Assembly: GCA_029558835.1 (NCBI GenBank)
Contig: JAKQDH010000105.1
Span: forward strand, 33,880 to 97,879
DNA: 64,000 nt
Reading direction: 5' to 3'
From: Planctomycetota bacterium
Lineage (GTDB): Bacteria; Planctomycetota; Phycisphaerae; UBA1845
The notes under the pieces are model-generated. The model saw only the letters and a program-made list of their open reading frames with translations, ran no database searches and was not told the DNA's origin. Shown here piece by piece: positions 45,819 through 55,086 of the stretch. The translations under genes and the position numbers were made by a program. Within the stretch, counting starts at the first letter, position 1. Every line of letters starts with the position of its first letter.

Positions 45819-47267
45819 CTACGTTCCAGGCTCGGTCGGCGCCGGGACAAAGGGCTCGACCGGCGCGGGCGGATAACGCCACACCATGTCCATGTCCTGC
45901 CAACCCAGTGCGGCCACGCCGCCATCATCCCTGCCATTCGGGCCGACACTGTAGAGGACCCAACCCGCGCTCTCCACGCGATAGCGCAGGGGCTGCCCCG
46001 AGTAGACGTCAAGCAGCGCGTCGGCAGACAGGGCGTCGCCGAGATCGGCAAGCCGCGCCGGCGGCGTCCCAGCGTGGCGAGCCATGTACGAGCGCAGGGC
46101 AACCAACCCGCGCAGCAGGTTCCACTGTGCCTGGGCACGCCACGACTGGCCGGCCGCCGCGGTCAGTGACGGCAGGGACATGCGGGCGATGACGTCCCAC
46201 GCGGGGATGCGCTGGACGACCGCATCCACGTCGGCTTCGGTCAGCGACCTCTGCCCCGGCGGCTGTGTCGCGAACTCCAGCACCCGATCGTAATACGCGG
46301 TCATGTGTTGTTTGATGGTGCGGTCCGGCAGCAGCAAGCGGCCCACGCGCTGCTCGAGGCGCCCCCAGCCATCCGCGGGGACGACGTTGACGTCGGCGGG
46401 GCCCCCGTCGACGCTCATCTCCTGCACCCCGGACAGCACCCGCAACGGGCGCGAACACAACTCATCGACGAGTTGCAGTCCCGCGATCCGTTCCTGGCGG
46501 AGGCCGCGTTCCGAGGACGGCAGACGCGGGCCCAGCTCGACCAGCGCGCGGTCGAGGCGCTCGAGCTGTGCGGGTGACAGATCGTGACGCAGCACCAGGT
46601 CCGCCAGACGCTGCTGGGCCAGATTGCAGATGGCAAAGCCGACGAGGTTCTCGATGAGCGTGATGCCCGCGCCGGCGTGGGTGCCCATCCGGGCACAGGT
46701 GAGGTACTGCTCCACGGCCGCGTCGTGGTCGCCTTTCGCTTCGAGTCGCTGACCCTCGACGACGACGAGCTTGCTTAAGAAGCGCAGCATCGACAGGTTG
46801 GGCAGAATCAGCGCCAACACGCTCTGGCCCGGCTCGCCGAAGTAGGGCATCTGGCACTGCGGCATGGTCGAAGCGCGCTGCGTCAGGGCCAGCGCCGCGC
46901 GGTTGCGGGGCCGCTGGAGGTACTCATCCAGGCCGGCCACGCCCACCGGATAGACGGAACTGACGGCGTAGTTGAACGCGGCCTCCAGGTCCGGCGGCAA
47001 GTCCTCGTAGCTGTTACAGGCTTCCAGGTACACCCAGGCGGCATTCTTTTCCCGCGGCAGGTCCTGCACGGCGAAGCCGCGGGCCTGCAAGTCCGCAGCC
47101 GGCCAGACGGGCATCGCCTGGCCCCGCAACTCGATCTTCTCGACCGGCGCCCCGGCCGCCGGAGCGGTGCCGGGCGGCAATGTCGTGGCCAACAGGCAAA
47201 CGATGACCGCAACCATAGGCAGGTACCTCCCCCATCGCCCCAGGAAGCGCGGACGGGTAAAGGGCAT
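45819..47267 (-). CDS. Exported protein of unknown function
   Basis: 482 residues. A signal peptide is visible (RYLPMVAVIVCLLATTLPPGTAPAAGA). The middle is helix-rich (LSKLVVVEGQRLEAKGDHDAAVEQYLTCARMG, TPR-like). The C-terminus reads DVYSGQPLRYRVESAGWVLYSVGPNGRDDGG, then WQDMDMVWRYP. This G-x-PLRYR...YSVGPNGRDDGG ending is a recurrent planctomycete exported-protein tail, also found in pseudopilin-like proteins. It probably forms a unit with the 700-residue protein downstream (89-base gap). No catalytic motif is seen. Confidence 0.65.
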   Translation of the reverse strand: MPFTRPRFLGRWGRYLPMVAVIVCLLATTLPPGTAPAAGAPVEKIELRGQAMPVWPAADLQARGFAVQDLPREKNAAWVYLEACNSYEDLPPDLEAAFNYAVSSVYPVGVAGLDEYLQRPRNRAALALTQRASTMPQCQMPYFGEPGQSVLALILPNLSMLRFLSKLVVVEGQRLEAKGDHDAAVEQYLTCARMGTHAGAGITLIENLVGFAICNLAQQRLADLVLRHDLSPAQLERLDRALVELGPRLPSSERGLRQERIAGLQLVDELCSRPLRVLSGVQEMSVDGGPADVNVVPADGWGRLEQRVGRLLLPDRTIKQHMTAYYDRVLEFATQPPGQRSLTEADVDAVVQRIPAWDVIARMSLPSLTAAAGQSWRAQAQWNLLRGLVALRSYMARHAGTPPARLADLGDALSADALLDVYSGQPLRYRVESAGWVLYSVGPNGRDDGGVAALGWQDMDMVWRYPPAPVEPFVPAPTEPGT

Positions 47268-47610
47268 GCTACGGCCCTTCCGCCTCGACCGGCAGCCCCA
47301 AGCCGCTACCCTCTTCGTTGGTTTCGACCACCAGGTTGGACGCCCCAGAAGGCCCCCTGTTATCCATGACTACTAGGCCGCCCGGCAGTATGCCTTGCGT
47401 CCCAGGTAGGTTTGACGCCCACGCAGAAACCCGGTAAGAGACGCCCGCCGGGCCCGGACTCAGTCGGGGCAGCGCAGGGGGCTCCGGCGCCCCGTGTTCG
47501 GACTGCGTGGCGCGCCCCCGCCCGCTGTGCACGGGCACCTGTCCGCGCCTGGCGGTCCCACTGGGGGGAATGGAGGCGCTGGGGGCGTCCGCAATCGGAA
47601 GGAGCGTACC
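47268..47610. other. Spacer upstream of dapL; possible small minus-strand ORF
   Basis: A minus-strand frame ending at 47269 stops one base before the start of the gene at 47267. Its last 45 residues (WASNLPGTQGILPGGLVVMD, ASNLVVETNEEGSGLGLP) look mildly protein-like. A GTG at 47538 would give 89 residues. Its N-terminal part is Pro/Arg-rich and unconvincing, so I do not call it as a gene. The dapL promoter must lie on the other strand here. Confidence 0.2.
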
Positions 47611-48777
47611 TTGAGCCGTTGGCGTGCTGATCGTCTGGGCCAGTTGCCGCCGTACCTGTTCGTCGAGATCGACCGCCGGAAGCGAGCGGCCATCGAGGCC
47701 GGCAAGGACGTGATCGACCTCGGGGTGGGCGACCCGGATTCGCCGACGCCGCGTTTTATCGTGGATGCCATGGCCGAGGCGATCCGCCAGCCTGCCAACC
47801 ACAAGTACGCACTAGGGGCGGGCAAGATGGAGTTCCGCCGGGCGGTGGCGGACTTCTGCCGCCGTCGGTTCGGCGTCGAACTGGATCCGAAGACCGAGGT
47901 GCTGGCGCTGCTGGGCTCCAAGGAGGGGATCGGGCACCTGCCCACCGGTGTCATCAATCCTGGTGATGTGGTGCTGGTGCCGCAGCCGGGGTACCCGGTG
48001 TACCAGTCGGGGACGGTGTTCGCGGGCGGCGAGTGCCACGTGCTGCCCCTGCGGGCGGAGAGCGGGTGGCTGCCGGTGCTGGAGGATATCCCCGAGAACG
48101 TGCGTCGGCGTTCCCGGCTGATGTACCTCAACTACCCGAACAACCCGACGGCCGCGTGCGCGTCGCTGGAGTTCTTCGCGCAGGCGGTGGCGTTCGCCCG
48201 CCGGTACGGCATTCTTCTGGTTCAGGACGCCGCCTACAGCGAGTTGTACTTCAAGCAGGCCCCACCCAGCGTGCTGCAAGTTGAGGGGGCGAAGGACTGC
48301 TGTATCGAGATGCATTCGCTGTCCAAGACGTTCAACATGACGGGTTGGAGAATCGCGTTTGCGGTGGGCAACGCGGAGGCGCTGGCGGCCCTGGCGACGG
48401 TGAAGAGCAACCTGGACTCGGGCATCTTCGGCGCGGTGCAGCAGGCGGGCACGGTCGCGCTGACGCACAGCGACCACGTCGAGGTCCGCGCCCAGATGGA
48501 CGTGTACCGCCGGCGGCGCGACATCGTCGTGTCCGGCCTGCGGGCGGCCGGCTGGACCGTGACGGAGCCGGAGGCGACGTTCTACGTCTGGGCGGGCACG
48601 CCGCAGGGGCGCAACTCGCTGGAGGCGTGCGCCCGCATTCTGGAAGAGCAGGCGGTGGTGTTGGTGCCGGGCGGCGGGTTCGGGCCCTGCGGCGAAGGCT
48701 ATGTGCGCATCGCGCTCACCGTGGCGGAGGAGCGCATGCGAGAGGCCGTCGGCCGCATCGCCCGCGTGCGCTGGTGA
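47611..48777 (+). CDS. dapL: LL-diaminopimelate aminotransferase (DapL, class I/II fold)
   Basis: 388 residues from a TTG seven bases behind GGAAGGAG; no ATG fits. The opening QLPPYLFVEIDRRK, DVIDLGVGDPDSPTP and LLGSKEGIGHLP closely match the DapL2-type enzymes. PLP ligands are visible: YPNNPT (175-180), Asp206, Tyr209 and the Schiff-base Lys239 in HSLSKTFNMTGWR, with the phosphate-binding Arg247. It makes LL-diaminopimelate from tetrahydrodipicolinate and glutamate in one step, for lysine and peptidoglycan. Other class-I aminotransferases of similar sequence exist, so the substrate is inferred. The stop overlaps a possible GTG of folK. Confidence 0.85.
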   Translation: MSRWRADRLGQLPPYLFVEIDRRKRAAIEAGKDVIDLGVGDPDSPTPRFIVDAMAEAIRQPANHKYALGAGKMEFRRAVADFCRRRFGVELDPKTEVLALLGSKEGIGHLPTGVINPGDVVLVPQPGYPVYQSGTVFAGGECHVLPLRAESGWLPVLEDIPENVRRRSRLMYLNYPNNPTAACASLEFFAQAVAFARRYGILLVQDAAYSELYFKQAPPSVLQVEGAKDCCIEMHSLSKTFNMTGWRIAFAVGNAEALAALATVKSNLDSGIFGAVQQAGTVALTHSDHVEVRAQMDVYRRRRDIVVSGLRAAGWTVTEPEATFYVWAGTPQGRNSLEACARILEEQAVVLVPGGGFGPCGEGYVRIALTVAEERMREAVGRIARVRW

Positions 48778-48785
48778 ACTTCTCG

Positions 48786-49364
48786 ATGTCGGGTCGCCGC
48801 CATCCCGCGCAGGTATACCTGGGGCTCGGAGCAAACCTCGGTGACCTGCAGTCCGCGCTGCGGGCGGCGGTCGCGGCGCTGGATCGGCATCCTGACATGG
48901 CCGTGGACTGGGAGCAGGGCGTCGCGTCGCTGTATGAGACGAGCCCGCTGGGCGGTCCGCCGGGTCAACCCCCCTACCTCAACACCGTCGTGCGCATCTT
49001 CACGTCGTTGCCGGCCGGGGTCCTGCTGCACGAGTTACTTGCCATCGAGGACGCGCAGGGGCGGGTCCGCGGCGCGCGCTGGGGACCCCGCACACTGGAC
49101 CTCGATTTGCTCCTGTACGACGACGCCGTCATCGATGAACCGGACCTGGTCGTGCCGCATCCACGCTTGCACGAGCGCCGGTTCGTGCTGGAGCCGTTGT
49201 GCGAGTTGGCACCGCGCCTGGTGCATCCGCTGCTGCGGGTCAGCGTGGCCGAGCTGTGTGAGCACCGTCGGCACGTGGCCGCGGCGCAGCAGGTGAACCG
49301 CGTGGCGGGACGCGATTGGGCGACGGTTGGTGGGGCGTCTTCTGCCGCATCCGCCCATTCCTGA
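48786..49364 (+). CDS. folK: 2-amino-4-hydroxy-6-hydroxymethyldihydropteridine pyrophosphokinase
   Basis: 192 residues from the ATG at 48786, with GGTGA eight bases upstream; a GTG at 48774 overlapping the dapL stop in GTGA is the alternative. The HPPK signatures are present: VYLGLGANLGD at the start, ETSPLGGPPGQPPYLN, and RWGPRTLDLDLLLYDD with the two metal-binding Asp residues, followed by VPHPRLHERRFVLEPL. The enzyme transfers pyrophosphate from ATP in folate synthesis. The C-terminal 40 residues are variable. Overlap with dapL suggests coupled translation of two unrelated pathways. Confidence 0.94.
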   Translation: MSGRRHPAQVYLGLGANLGDLQSALRAAVAALDRHPDMAVDWEQGVASLYETSPLGGPPGQPPYLNTVVRIFTSLPAGVLLHELLAIEDAQGRVRGARWGPRTLDLDLLLYDDAVIDEPDLVVPHPRLHERRFVLEPLCELAPRLVHPLLRVSVAELCEHRRHVAAAQQVNRVAGRDWATVGGASSAASAHS

Positions 49365-49479
49365 CGCGCCGCGTCTCGTCGGGTCTTCGATGCACTATTC
49401 AGCAGCATGCGGTCGGTGGCCGGGGCCGCAAGTGCCCCGGCGCCCCAAACCAGGAGTGTGGGATGGCGACCGCCGTATC

Positions 49480-50337
49480 TCAGGCGCGAAAACGCCGGCG
49501 GAGTCGGCGGGTGCCGAGGATGGAGGCGCCAATGGCGGCCAGGACGAGCGTGCCCGGTTCCGGAACGGCCGCGCCGCGGATGGAGTCAGCGTTCGCTGCG
49601 GTGCCCGTCAACGACGAGCTGGGAAGCGACGGACCGACCGCAACGTAGACGGGGTCGCCCGCCAAGCCCGCCTGAACGCGGGCCTCGGCCTCCTGGATGG
49701 CCTTCTGCAACTGGGCCTGCCCGGTATAGGGGGCAAGGGGGTTCTCCCGCCCCGCCCGGGTGAACAGGGGATTGAGCAAAGCGGCCAGCAGGTCGGTGGC
49801 GACGTTGCCCTGGACGCTGATGGGCCCGATGTCGAAGTCGTGTGTCGCCGTGCCCTCGTCAATCCCGCCGACGTTTTCGACCTGTTGGCGGTGCGAGTAG
49901 ACCACGTCGAGCTTGTAGCAGCCGAAGCCGTTGATCGACAGGTTGCTGTCTACAAGCACATCGCCCGTCACTTGGGTTTCCTGCCCGCACATGTCCATGT
50001 TGAACGCATAGGCGAGGGCCTGGGAGGCGTTGTCCCCAGTCAGGGCGGTCTGGAGCGAGATGTCGAGCGTATCGACAAAGCGATGCCCGGTGGACACCTC
50101 GAAGGACAACGGGCCCCTGAGCGTCAGGTCGCCCGTGCCGAAGTCGAGGGGGTTGCCCTGGAACTGGGCGACGGCGCGGAAATCGGCGCCGCCACTGAGC
50201 CGGTTGTAATCGCCCTGGTAGTCGAAGCCGAGGGCACCGAGGGCAAACGCCACATCCTCGAACAGCCCAGCCTCCACCACGGGGGTGCTGCCGACGAGAC
50301 AGACCACGCTTACCAGTGCGCACAGGTACTTTGTCAT
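49480..50337 (-). CDS. PEP-CTERM exported protein
   Basis: 285 residues from the ATG at 50337 behind GGGGAGTACCC. It has an N-terminal signal peptide (MTKYLCALVSVVCLVGSTPVVEA) and a PEP-CTERM sorting tail: VPEPGTLVLAAIGASILG followed by TRRLRRRFRA. The tail should direct exosortase-dependent processing and export to the surface or exopolysaccharide. The middle has repeated beta strands (DLTLRGPLSFEVSTGHRFVD, DVLVDSNLSINGFGCYKLDV) and no recognised domain. No exosortase (XrtA-like) or surface polysaccharide gene is in the window, so the sorting enzyme must be encoded elsewhere. Confidence 0.9.
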   Translation of the reverse strand: MTKYLCALVSVVCLVGSTPVVEAGLFEDVAFALGALGFDYQGDYNRLSGGADFRAVAQFQGNPLDFGTGDLTLRGPLSFEVSTGHRFVDTLDISLQTALTGDNASQALAYAFNMDMCGQETQVTGDVLVDSNLSINGFGCYKLDVVYSHRQQVENVGGIDEGTATHDFDIGPISVQGNVATDLLAALLNPLFTRAGRENPLAPYTGQAQLQKAIQEAEARVQAGLAGDPVYVAVGPSLPSSSLTGTAANADSIRGAAVPEPGTLVLAAIGASILGTRRLRRRFRA

Positions 50338-50824
50338 GGTGGGTACTCCCCATCGCCCCGGATGGACGATCGGCAAGCGATCCGCGTCCCCCCGAGCCGG
50401 AACCCATCTACTGTACTTCGGCCGTCTGGCAGCCGCAAGGCGGCCGGCCGCCCGGCGCCGGTCATGCTCTTGGCCAACCGGACGCAGGCGCAGTTCGGAT
50501 CGTGATATCGGCAAACCGGTCCGCGTACCCAATCGTGAGACGGGGGAGTGCTTGCGGCGCCGGAGGGTGGGGCGCATTCGCGGCGTCTCTGGAACGCGCA
50601 GGCATTGTTATCGGACTGCATTCCTGCCGGGTGGTCGGGCTTCGGTCGCGCAGAGCGCCGGCGGCGCCTCCTTACGGATGCCTCGGCTCGGCGCGACCGG
50701 GCGGCAGCCCGCACGTCGGGCGGAGGGGCTTGTGGGGCCCCAACTTGACCTGTCTCCGGTCGTTCGGGATACTCAGGCTTCTCCTGCCTCGACGCTTGCA
50801 GGTGCATGGCTGGGTGAGTACCGG
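50338..50824. other. Divergent spacer between the PEP-CTERM gene and kdsC
   Basis: No gene is seen. Frames remain open because of high GC but lack ribosome sites and motifs. Palindrome-rich stretches lie around 50420-50460. Confidence 0.4.
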
Positions 50825-51370
50825 ATGCAGTTTGATCAGATTAAACTCTTGCTGCTTGATGTTGACGGTGTGCTTACCGACGGCCGCCTCTGTTACACTG
50901 CGGATGGGGAAAGCAGCAAGGTGTTTCACGTGCAGGACGGATGTGGGATCAAGCTGTGGCAGGCGGCGGGAGGATTGGTGGGGCTGCTTTCCGGGCGGGA
51001 AGGGTCGATGTTGAGTCTCCGAGCGCGGGACCTGGGGATTGCGCTCGTGCGGGCCGGGCAGCGTGACAAGCTGGCCGGCTACCTGGCGGTGCTGGCGGAG
51101 TGTCATGTTGTTGACGCCGAGGTGGCGTATGTCGGCGATGACCTGCCGGACCTGGGCCCGCTGCGGCGTTGCGCGTTGCCGGTGGCCGTGGCGAACGCCG
51201 TGCCGGCGGTCAAGCGCGCGGCGGCTTACGTGACCCGGCGCTGCGGCGGAGAGGGGGCGGTGGCCGAGGTCGTTGAGTACGTGTTGCGCAAGCAGCAGCG
51301 CTGGGCGAGCGCCTGCCGCCGGGTGAGTGCTGAAGACGGGGGGGATGCTCCGGGCGGCCGGGGAGCTTGA
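50825..51370 (+). CDS. kdsC: 3-deoxy-D-manno-octulosonate-8-phosphate phosphatase KdsC (HAD family)
   Basis: 181 residues from the ATG at 50825 behind GGGTGAG. HAD motif I is LLLLDVDGVLTDG (nucleophile Asp12, Asp14); motif II is LLSGREG; motif III's Lys lies in GQRDKLAGY; motif IV is YVGDDLPDL (103-110). The DVDGVLTDG plus lack of a large cap is typical of tetrameric KdsC. It releases phosphate from Kdo-8-P in the cytoplasm, so this organism probably makes Kdo-containing LPS. The stop overlaps by 26 bases the start of a giant Lpt-like protein, recalling kdsC-lptC-lptA in Gammaproteobacteria. Confidence 0.92.
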   Translation: MQFDQIKLLLLDVDGVLTDGRLCYTADGESSKVFHVQDGCGIKLWQAAGGLVGLLSGREGSMLSLRARDLGIALVRAGQRDKLAGYLAVLAECHVVDAEVAYVGDDLPDLGPLRRCALPVAVANAVPAVKRAAAYVTRRCGGEGAVAEVVEYVLRKQQRWASACRRVSAEDGGDAPGGRGA

Positions 51371-54300
51371 ACACGGAGGCCGGGCTTTGCCGGGCACATC
51401 GTATCGCCAAATACCGCCCGCCGGTCGGGCCGCCGCGGGCACGATAAGGCGTGCCAGCGGGATTGTGCGCACGCTGGTGGTGGCCTCTGCAACGCTGGCG
51501 GTGCTTCTGGTGTGCTTCGCCATCTATCAATATAGCCAGCTCGGTCCGGAGTCGGGCGTCTCCTCGCGGACACCGCCGCCAGTGGCCCCGGGGGTACCGA
51601 GCGTCCCCGCCGCGGTTTCCGGCAGCACGGTGCAGGTCAAGGTTGGTCCGGCGGACGCGCAAATCGGCCAGGGTCAGCGGTTGACCCTGACGATCAGTCC
51701 GCGCGAGGGCAATCAATCGGCGGGAGAGGTTGCGGTCAAGGACTGGAAGCCCGTGGAGGGCAGCCCCGACGAAATCGAGCTGGACGAGCCGGAGTTCCGC
51801 CTGCGCCTGCGTGGGGGGCAGATGGTGCGGGCGACGGCCGTCCGGGGCTTGCTCGAGGTGCGCAAGCGGTCCGGCGGCGGGTTGGATCCGCAGCGCGGTC
51901 GGCTGACGGGTCAGGTGGTGATCGAAATCGATCGGCGTTCCGCCGTGGAGCGGGAGGAACAGGACTCGACGAGCGGTTCGAGAGGGGAGGATGCGACCGC
52001 GGGCGACGGTGTGCCGCCGGCGGCGCTGATCCGCGTGGAGCTCGACGAGATTGAGTTTGATTTGGAGTACGCGCGCGTGGTGATTCCGGGCGAGTTTCAC
52101 CTGGAGGCCGTGGATGCCGCGCTGGCGGCGCGCGGACTGGAAGTGCGGTTCAACGAGCCGGAGGGGCGGGTCGAGTACGTGCGGATGGAGCCGGGTGGGG
52201 CGCGGCTGGAGTTGCGGGCGGACGCGGCGGGCGGGTCGTTGGCGTTGCCGGGGCTGGCGTCGGGCGCGGAGGAGCGCGTGACCCTGGTGGAGCGGCTGCG
52301 GGCGACGATCGAGCGGCGGCTGACGGCCCCAGCGCAGACGGAAACGCGGACGCCCTCGGCGCCGGAGAAGAAGATTCCCCCCGGCAAGGTGTTTGTCACG
52401 GACGCGGGCGAGGTAATCGGCGGAGCGGAGGAGAAGGCGCCGGCGCGGGCTCGCCCGGCGGTGAAGTACTACGGACGGTTTGAGGACCGGGTGGACGTGG
52501 CGCAACTGCGCGGCGAGGAGACCGTCTCGCGCTTGCAGGCGGACCTGCTGGAGATCGTACGGGATTTCACGGAGGCCGACCGGGCGGCCACGCGCGAAGA
52601 GCTGGACCGGACCGCGGCGACGTCGAACGGCGCGGAGTCGGCGGCCGCGGTGTCACCGGGCGCGGGCCGGGAGCGGATGGTGCTGGCGTGGTCAGGTCGC
52701 CTGGCGGTCGAGGCCCTGCGGTCGGACGATCCGCGGGCGGCCGAGGTGGAGCGGGCCCGCGTCATCGCCACCGGGAAGCCCGCGCGGATGTCCACGCGGG
52801 AGGGGGAGGCGGTTTGCGCCCGCCTGACCTACGATCCCGATGCCGGGAACGTGTGGTTCGAGGGTGACGCGGCCGAGCCGGCGCTGGTGCGCTCGGCCGG
52901 TCAAGGGCAGTTGGCGGGTGAACAGATCTACGTGCAGCGCGCGGACGAGCGGCTGTACGTCCAGGTAACCGGGCCGGGCCGGGCCGAACGCGCCGGGCAA
53001 CTCGCGGACGACCTGACGCAAGAGCCCGGGATGAAGCAGAGTGACACGGAGGTGCACTTCGACGGCACCCTCGAGTTGCACGGGCGCGTGGTGATGATGC
53101 AGGCGATGGACTTCACCGGCACGGTGACGCGGCGGGAGCAACGCGTGCTCGAGCAGGCCGTGTTTACGGACGGGGTCCGCATGCGGCAGGGGGACGGGGG
53201 CCTGAGCGCCCGGCAGTTGCAGCTTACTTTCGCACCGCCGAATGGACGCGACGGGCAACGCCAACGCCTGGAGCGCGCGGAGGGTGCGGGCGGGGTCGTG
53301 CTCACACAGGGCGAGGACCAGGTGAGCTGCGAAGCCATTGATGCCTTGTTGACGGTGGATCCCGAGGGGCGTCCGATACCGCTGGTGGTGACGGCCATGG
53401 GGGAGGTGGCGGCCACCCAGGGTGAGCGGCTCATCCGCGCGCGGGACAAGATCATCGCGCAGTTCGAGACGGTCAGTCGACCGGCGCCGCCGTATGACTT
53501 CATGACCGATTATGTGGCCGCCCAGCAGGCGGGGCTTGACGTGACGAAGATCGACTGGCAGCAGCGGCGGGCGCGGCAGGAGAAGAGCGAGGTCCGCGCC
53601 GTGGAGGTGCAGCGGCTACAGGGGTTCGGCGCCGTGCGGGTCGTGGACCCGGCCGAGGGGCTCGAAGTCGATGCGGAGCAGTTGGACTGCACGCTTACGG
53701 CGGGACGGCAGATTGACGCGGCCACGGTGGCGGGCACGGAGCAGCGTCCGGCCACCGTGCAACTCGGTTCCTTCAGCGTCAGCGGCAAGGTGGTCGAGGT
53801 GCGGGTGCCGGACCAGTGGGCGCAGGTGCCCGGTCCGGGGCACCTGACGTTTCGCTCGTCGAAGGACCTCGACGGCCGGAAGGTGGAGAAGCCGATTCCG
53901 ATCTCGGTGAGTTGGGCGCAGGAGATGAAGTTCCGGGGGCGGGAGAACTGGGCGGACTTCCTGGGTGGTGTGCACGCGGCCAGTGAGAACGAGGCGGAGT
54001 TCGACTGCGAGCGTTTGCGGGTGGAGTTTGATGACGTGCCGCCCGCGGAGCCGGCGGCGGCCGAGTCGGAGGCGGGGAAGGACTGGTGGATTTTCCAGGA
54101 CCTGGCGGACCGCGTGAGTGGGGAGCCGTCGGGGCCGCAGCCGTGGGAGCGGCGCGGCCTGGCGAAGGAGCCCGCGCACATTCGGGCCGAGGGGGGCGTG
54201 AAGGCGAAGGGCACGGACATCGACCCGGAGACGGGGGCGGTGCGGAGCCGGGCCCTGATCCGGGGGCCGAAGCTGTCGGTGAACCTGCGGCAGGAAGTGT

Positions 54301-54968
54301 CGAAGCTGCTCATCGAGGGGCACGGCTACCTGACGATGGAGGACTTCCGCTCGGCGGAAGGCGGCGCGGGATTGGCGGGGGAGGGGGCGGCGGCCGAGGG
54401 GGCGCGGAGCGACCCGGGGTTTTCTTTGGACGCCGTGTCGGGGCCGTCGAAAACGCTGATCGAGTGGGGCGGCTCGATGTGGTATGACTTCTCGATCCAC
54501 CAGGCGCGGTTCGACGGTGGGGTGCAGTTCAAACACTTCAGCGGGTCGGGCCTGCAACGCCTGGGAGGCACACCGCCGGCTGGGGTGGAGCGGGGTGGAC
54601 CGGGAAGGGCGACCTTCCTGGATTGCGACACGTTGACGGCCGACTTTCAGGGCGGCGAACAGGAGACCGCAGCGGGCGACACGCGCTTCGGTCGGCTCAG
54701 CGGCGCCCGGCTGCGCCAGTTCCGGGCGGCCGGGGCGGTGCGCCTGATCGACGAAATGGTGGGTTTCTGGCTGACGGCGCAAACGCTGTCTTTCGAGCGG
54801 GAGCGTAACCTGCTGTCGCTGGAGGGTCTGACCCGTCAGCCGGCCGAGATCGTCCTGCAACGGCTGGGCGAACTGCCGCAGCCTTACAAGGGTGTTCACA
54901 TCTATTACAATATTCGTACCGGCCGGGTCGACGTGCACAAGCCGTCGTTCCAGGGGGCAACGCCGTAG
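51345..54968 (+). CDS. Giant membrane-anchored protein, probable LptC/LptA (OstA)-like LPS-transport component
   Basis: 1207 residues from the ATG at 51345, after an AGACGGGGGG stretch. A single transmembrane anchor (TLVVASATLAVLLVCFAIYQ, about 42-61) follows a short cytoplasmic tail, the layout of LptC. The rest is one large periplasmic beta-rich region with repeated motifs of the OstA/LptA kind: FEGDAAEPALVRSAGQGQLA, FDGTLELHGRVVMMQAMDFT, VLEQAVFTDGVRMRQGDGGL, VTAMGEVAATQGERLIRARD and MKFRGRENWADFLGGVHAAS. LptC and LptA are normally about 190 residues each. Position directly after kdsC supports LPS transport. LptB is not adjacent; the next gene is convergent. The family call rests on layout and context. 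Confidence 0.6.
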   Translation: MLRAAGELEHGGRALPGTSYRQIPPAGRAAAGTIRRASGIVRTLVVASATLAVLLVCFAIYQYSQLGPESGVSSRTPPPVAPGVPSVPAAVSGSTVQVKVGPADAQIGQGQRLTLTISPREGNQSAGEVAVKDWKPVEGSPDEIELDEPEFRLRLRGGQMVRATAVRGLLEVRKRSGGGLDPQRGRLTGQVVIEIDRRSAVEREEQDSTSGSRGEDATAGDGVPPAALIRVELDEIEFDLEYARVVIPGEFHLEAVDAALAARGLEVRFNEPEGRVEYVRMEPGGARLELRADAAGGSLALPGLASGAEERVTLVERLRATIERRLTAPAQTETRTPSAPEKKIPPGKVFVTDAGEVIGGAEEKAPARARPAVKYYGRFEDRVDVAQLRGEETVSRLQADLLEIVRDFTEADRAATREELDRTAATSNGAESAAAVSPGAGRERMVLAWSGRLAVEALRSDDPRAAEVERARVIATGKPARMSTREGEAVCARLTYDPDAGNVWFEGDAAEPALVRSAGQGQLAGEQIYVQRADERLYVQVTGPGRAERAGQLADDLTQEPGMKQSDTEVHFDGTLELHGRVVMMQAMDFTGTVTRREQRVLEQAVFTDGVRMRQGDGGLSARQLQLTFAPPNGRDGQRQRLERAEGAGGVVLTQGEDQVSCEAIDALLTVDPEGRPIPLVVTAMGEVAATQGERLIRARDKIIAQFETVSRPAPPYDFMTDYVAAQQAGLDVTKIDWQQRRARQEKSEVRAVEVQRLQGFGAVRVVDPAEGLEVDAEQLDCTLTAGRQIDAATVAGTEQRPATVQLGSFSVSGKVVEVRVPDQWAQVPGPGHLTFRSSKDLDGRKVEKPIPISVSWAQEMKFRGRENWADFLGGVHAASENEAEFDCERLRVEFDDVPPAEPAAAESEAGKDWWIFQDLADRVSGEPSGPQPWERRGLAKEPAHIRAEGGVKAKGTDIDPETGAVRSRALIRGPKLSVNLRQEVSKLLIEGHGYLTMEDFRSAEGGAGLAGEGAAAEGARSDPGFSLDAVSGPSKTLIEWGGSMWYDFSIHQARFDGGVQFKHFSGSGLQRLGGTPPAGVERGGPGRATFLDCDTLTADFQGGEQETAAGDTRFGRLSGARLRQFRAAGAVRLIDEMVGFWLTAQTLSFERERNLLSLEGLTRQPAEIVLQRLGELPQPYKGVHIYYNIRTGRVDVHKPSFQGATP

Positions 54969-55086
54969 GGGAACCCTCGGAATGCAGAATGAAGAAGTAA
55001 GAAGGCAGAATCGGGCGGCCGCTCCCTGATCCCGACTCTTGTCGGGACGGTTCGGACCGGCGGCGCGGGGCGGTACCGGGGTCGGT

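Noticed and set aside
50925..50944. parS-like TGTTTCACGTGCAGGA inside kdsC
   Set aside because: Three mismatches in the right half; it encodes conserved KdsC residues, so the match is probably chance.
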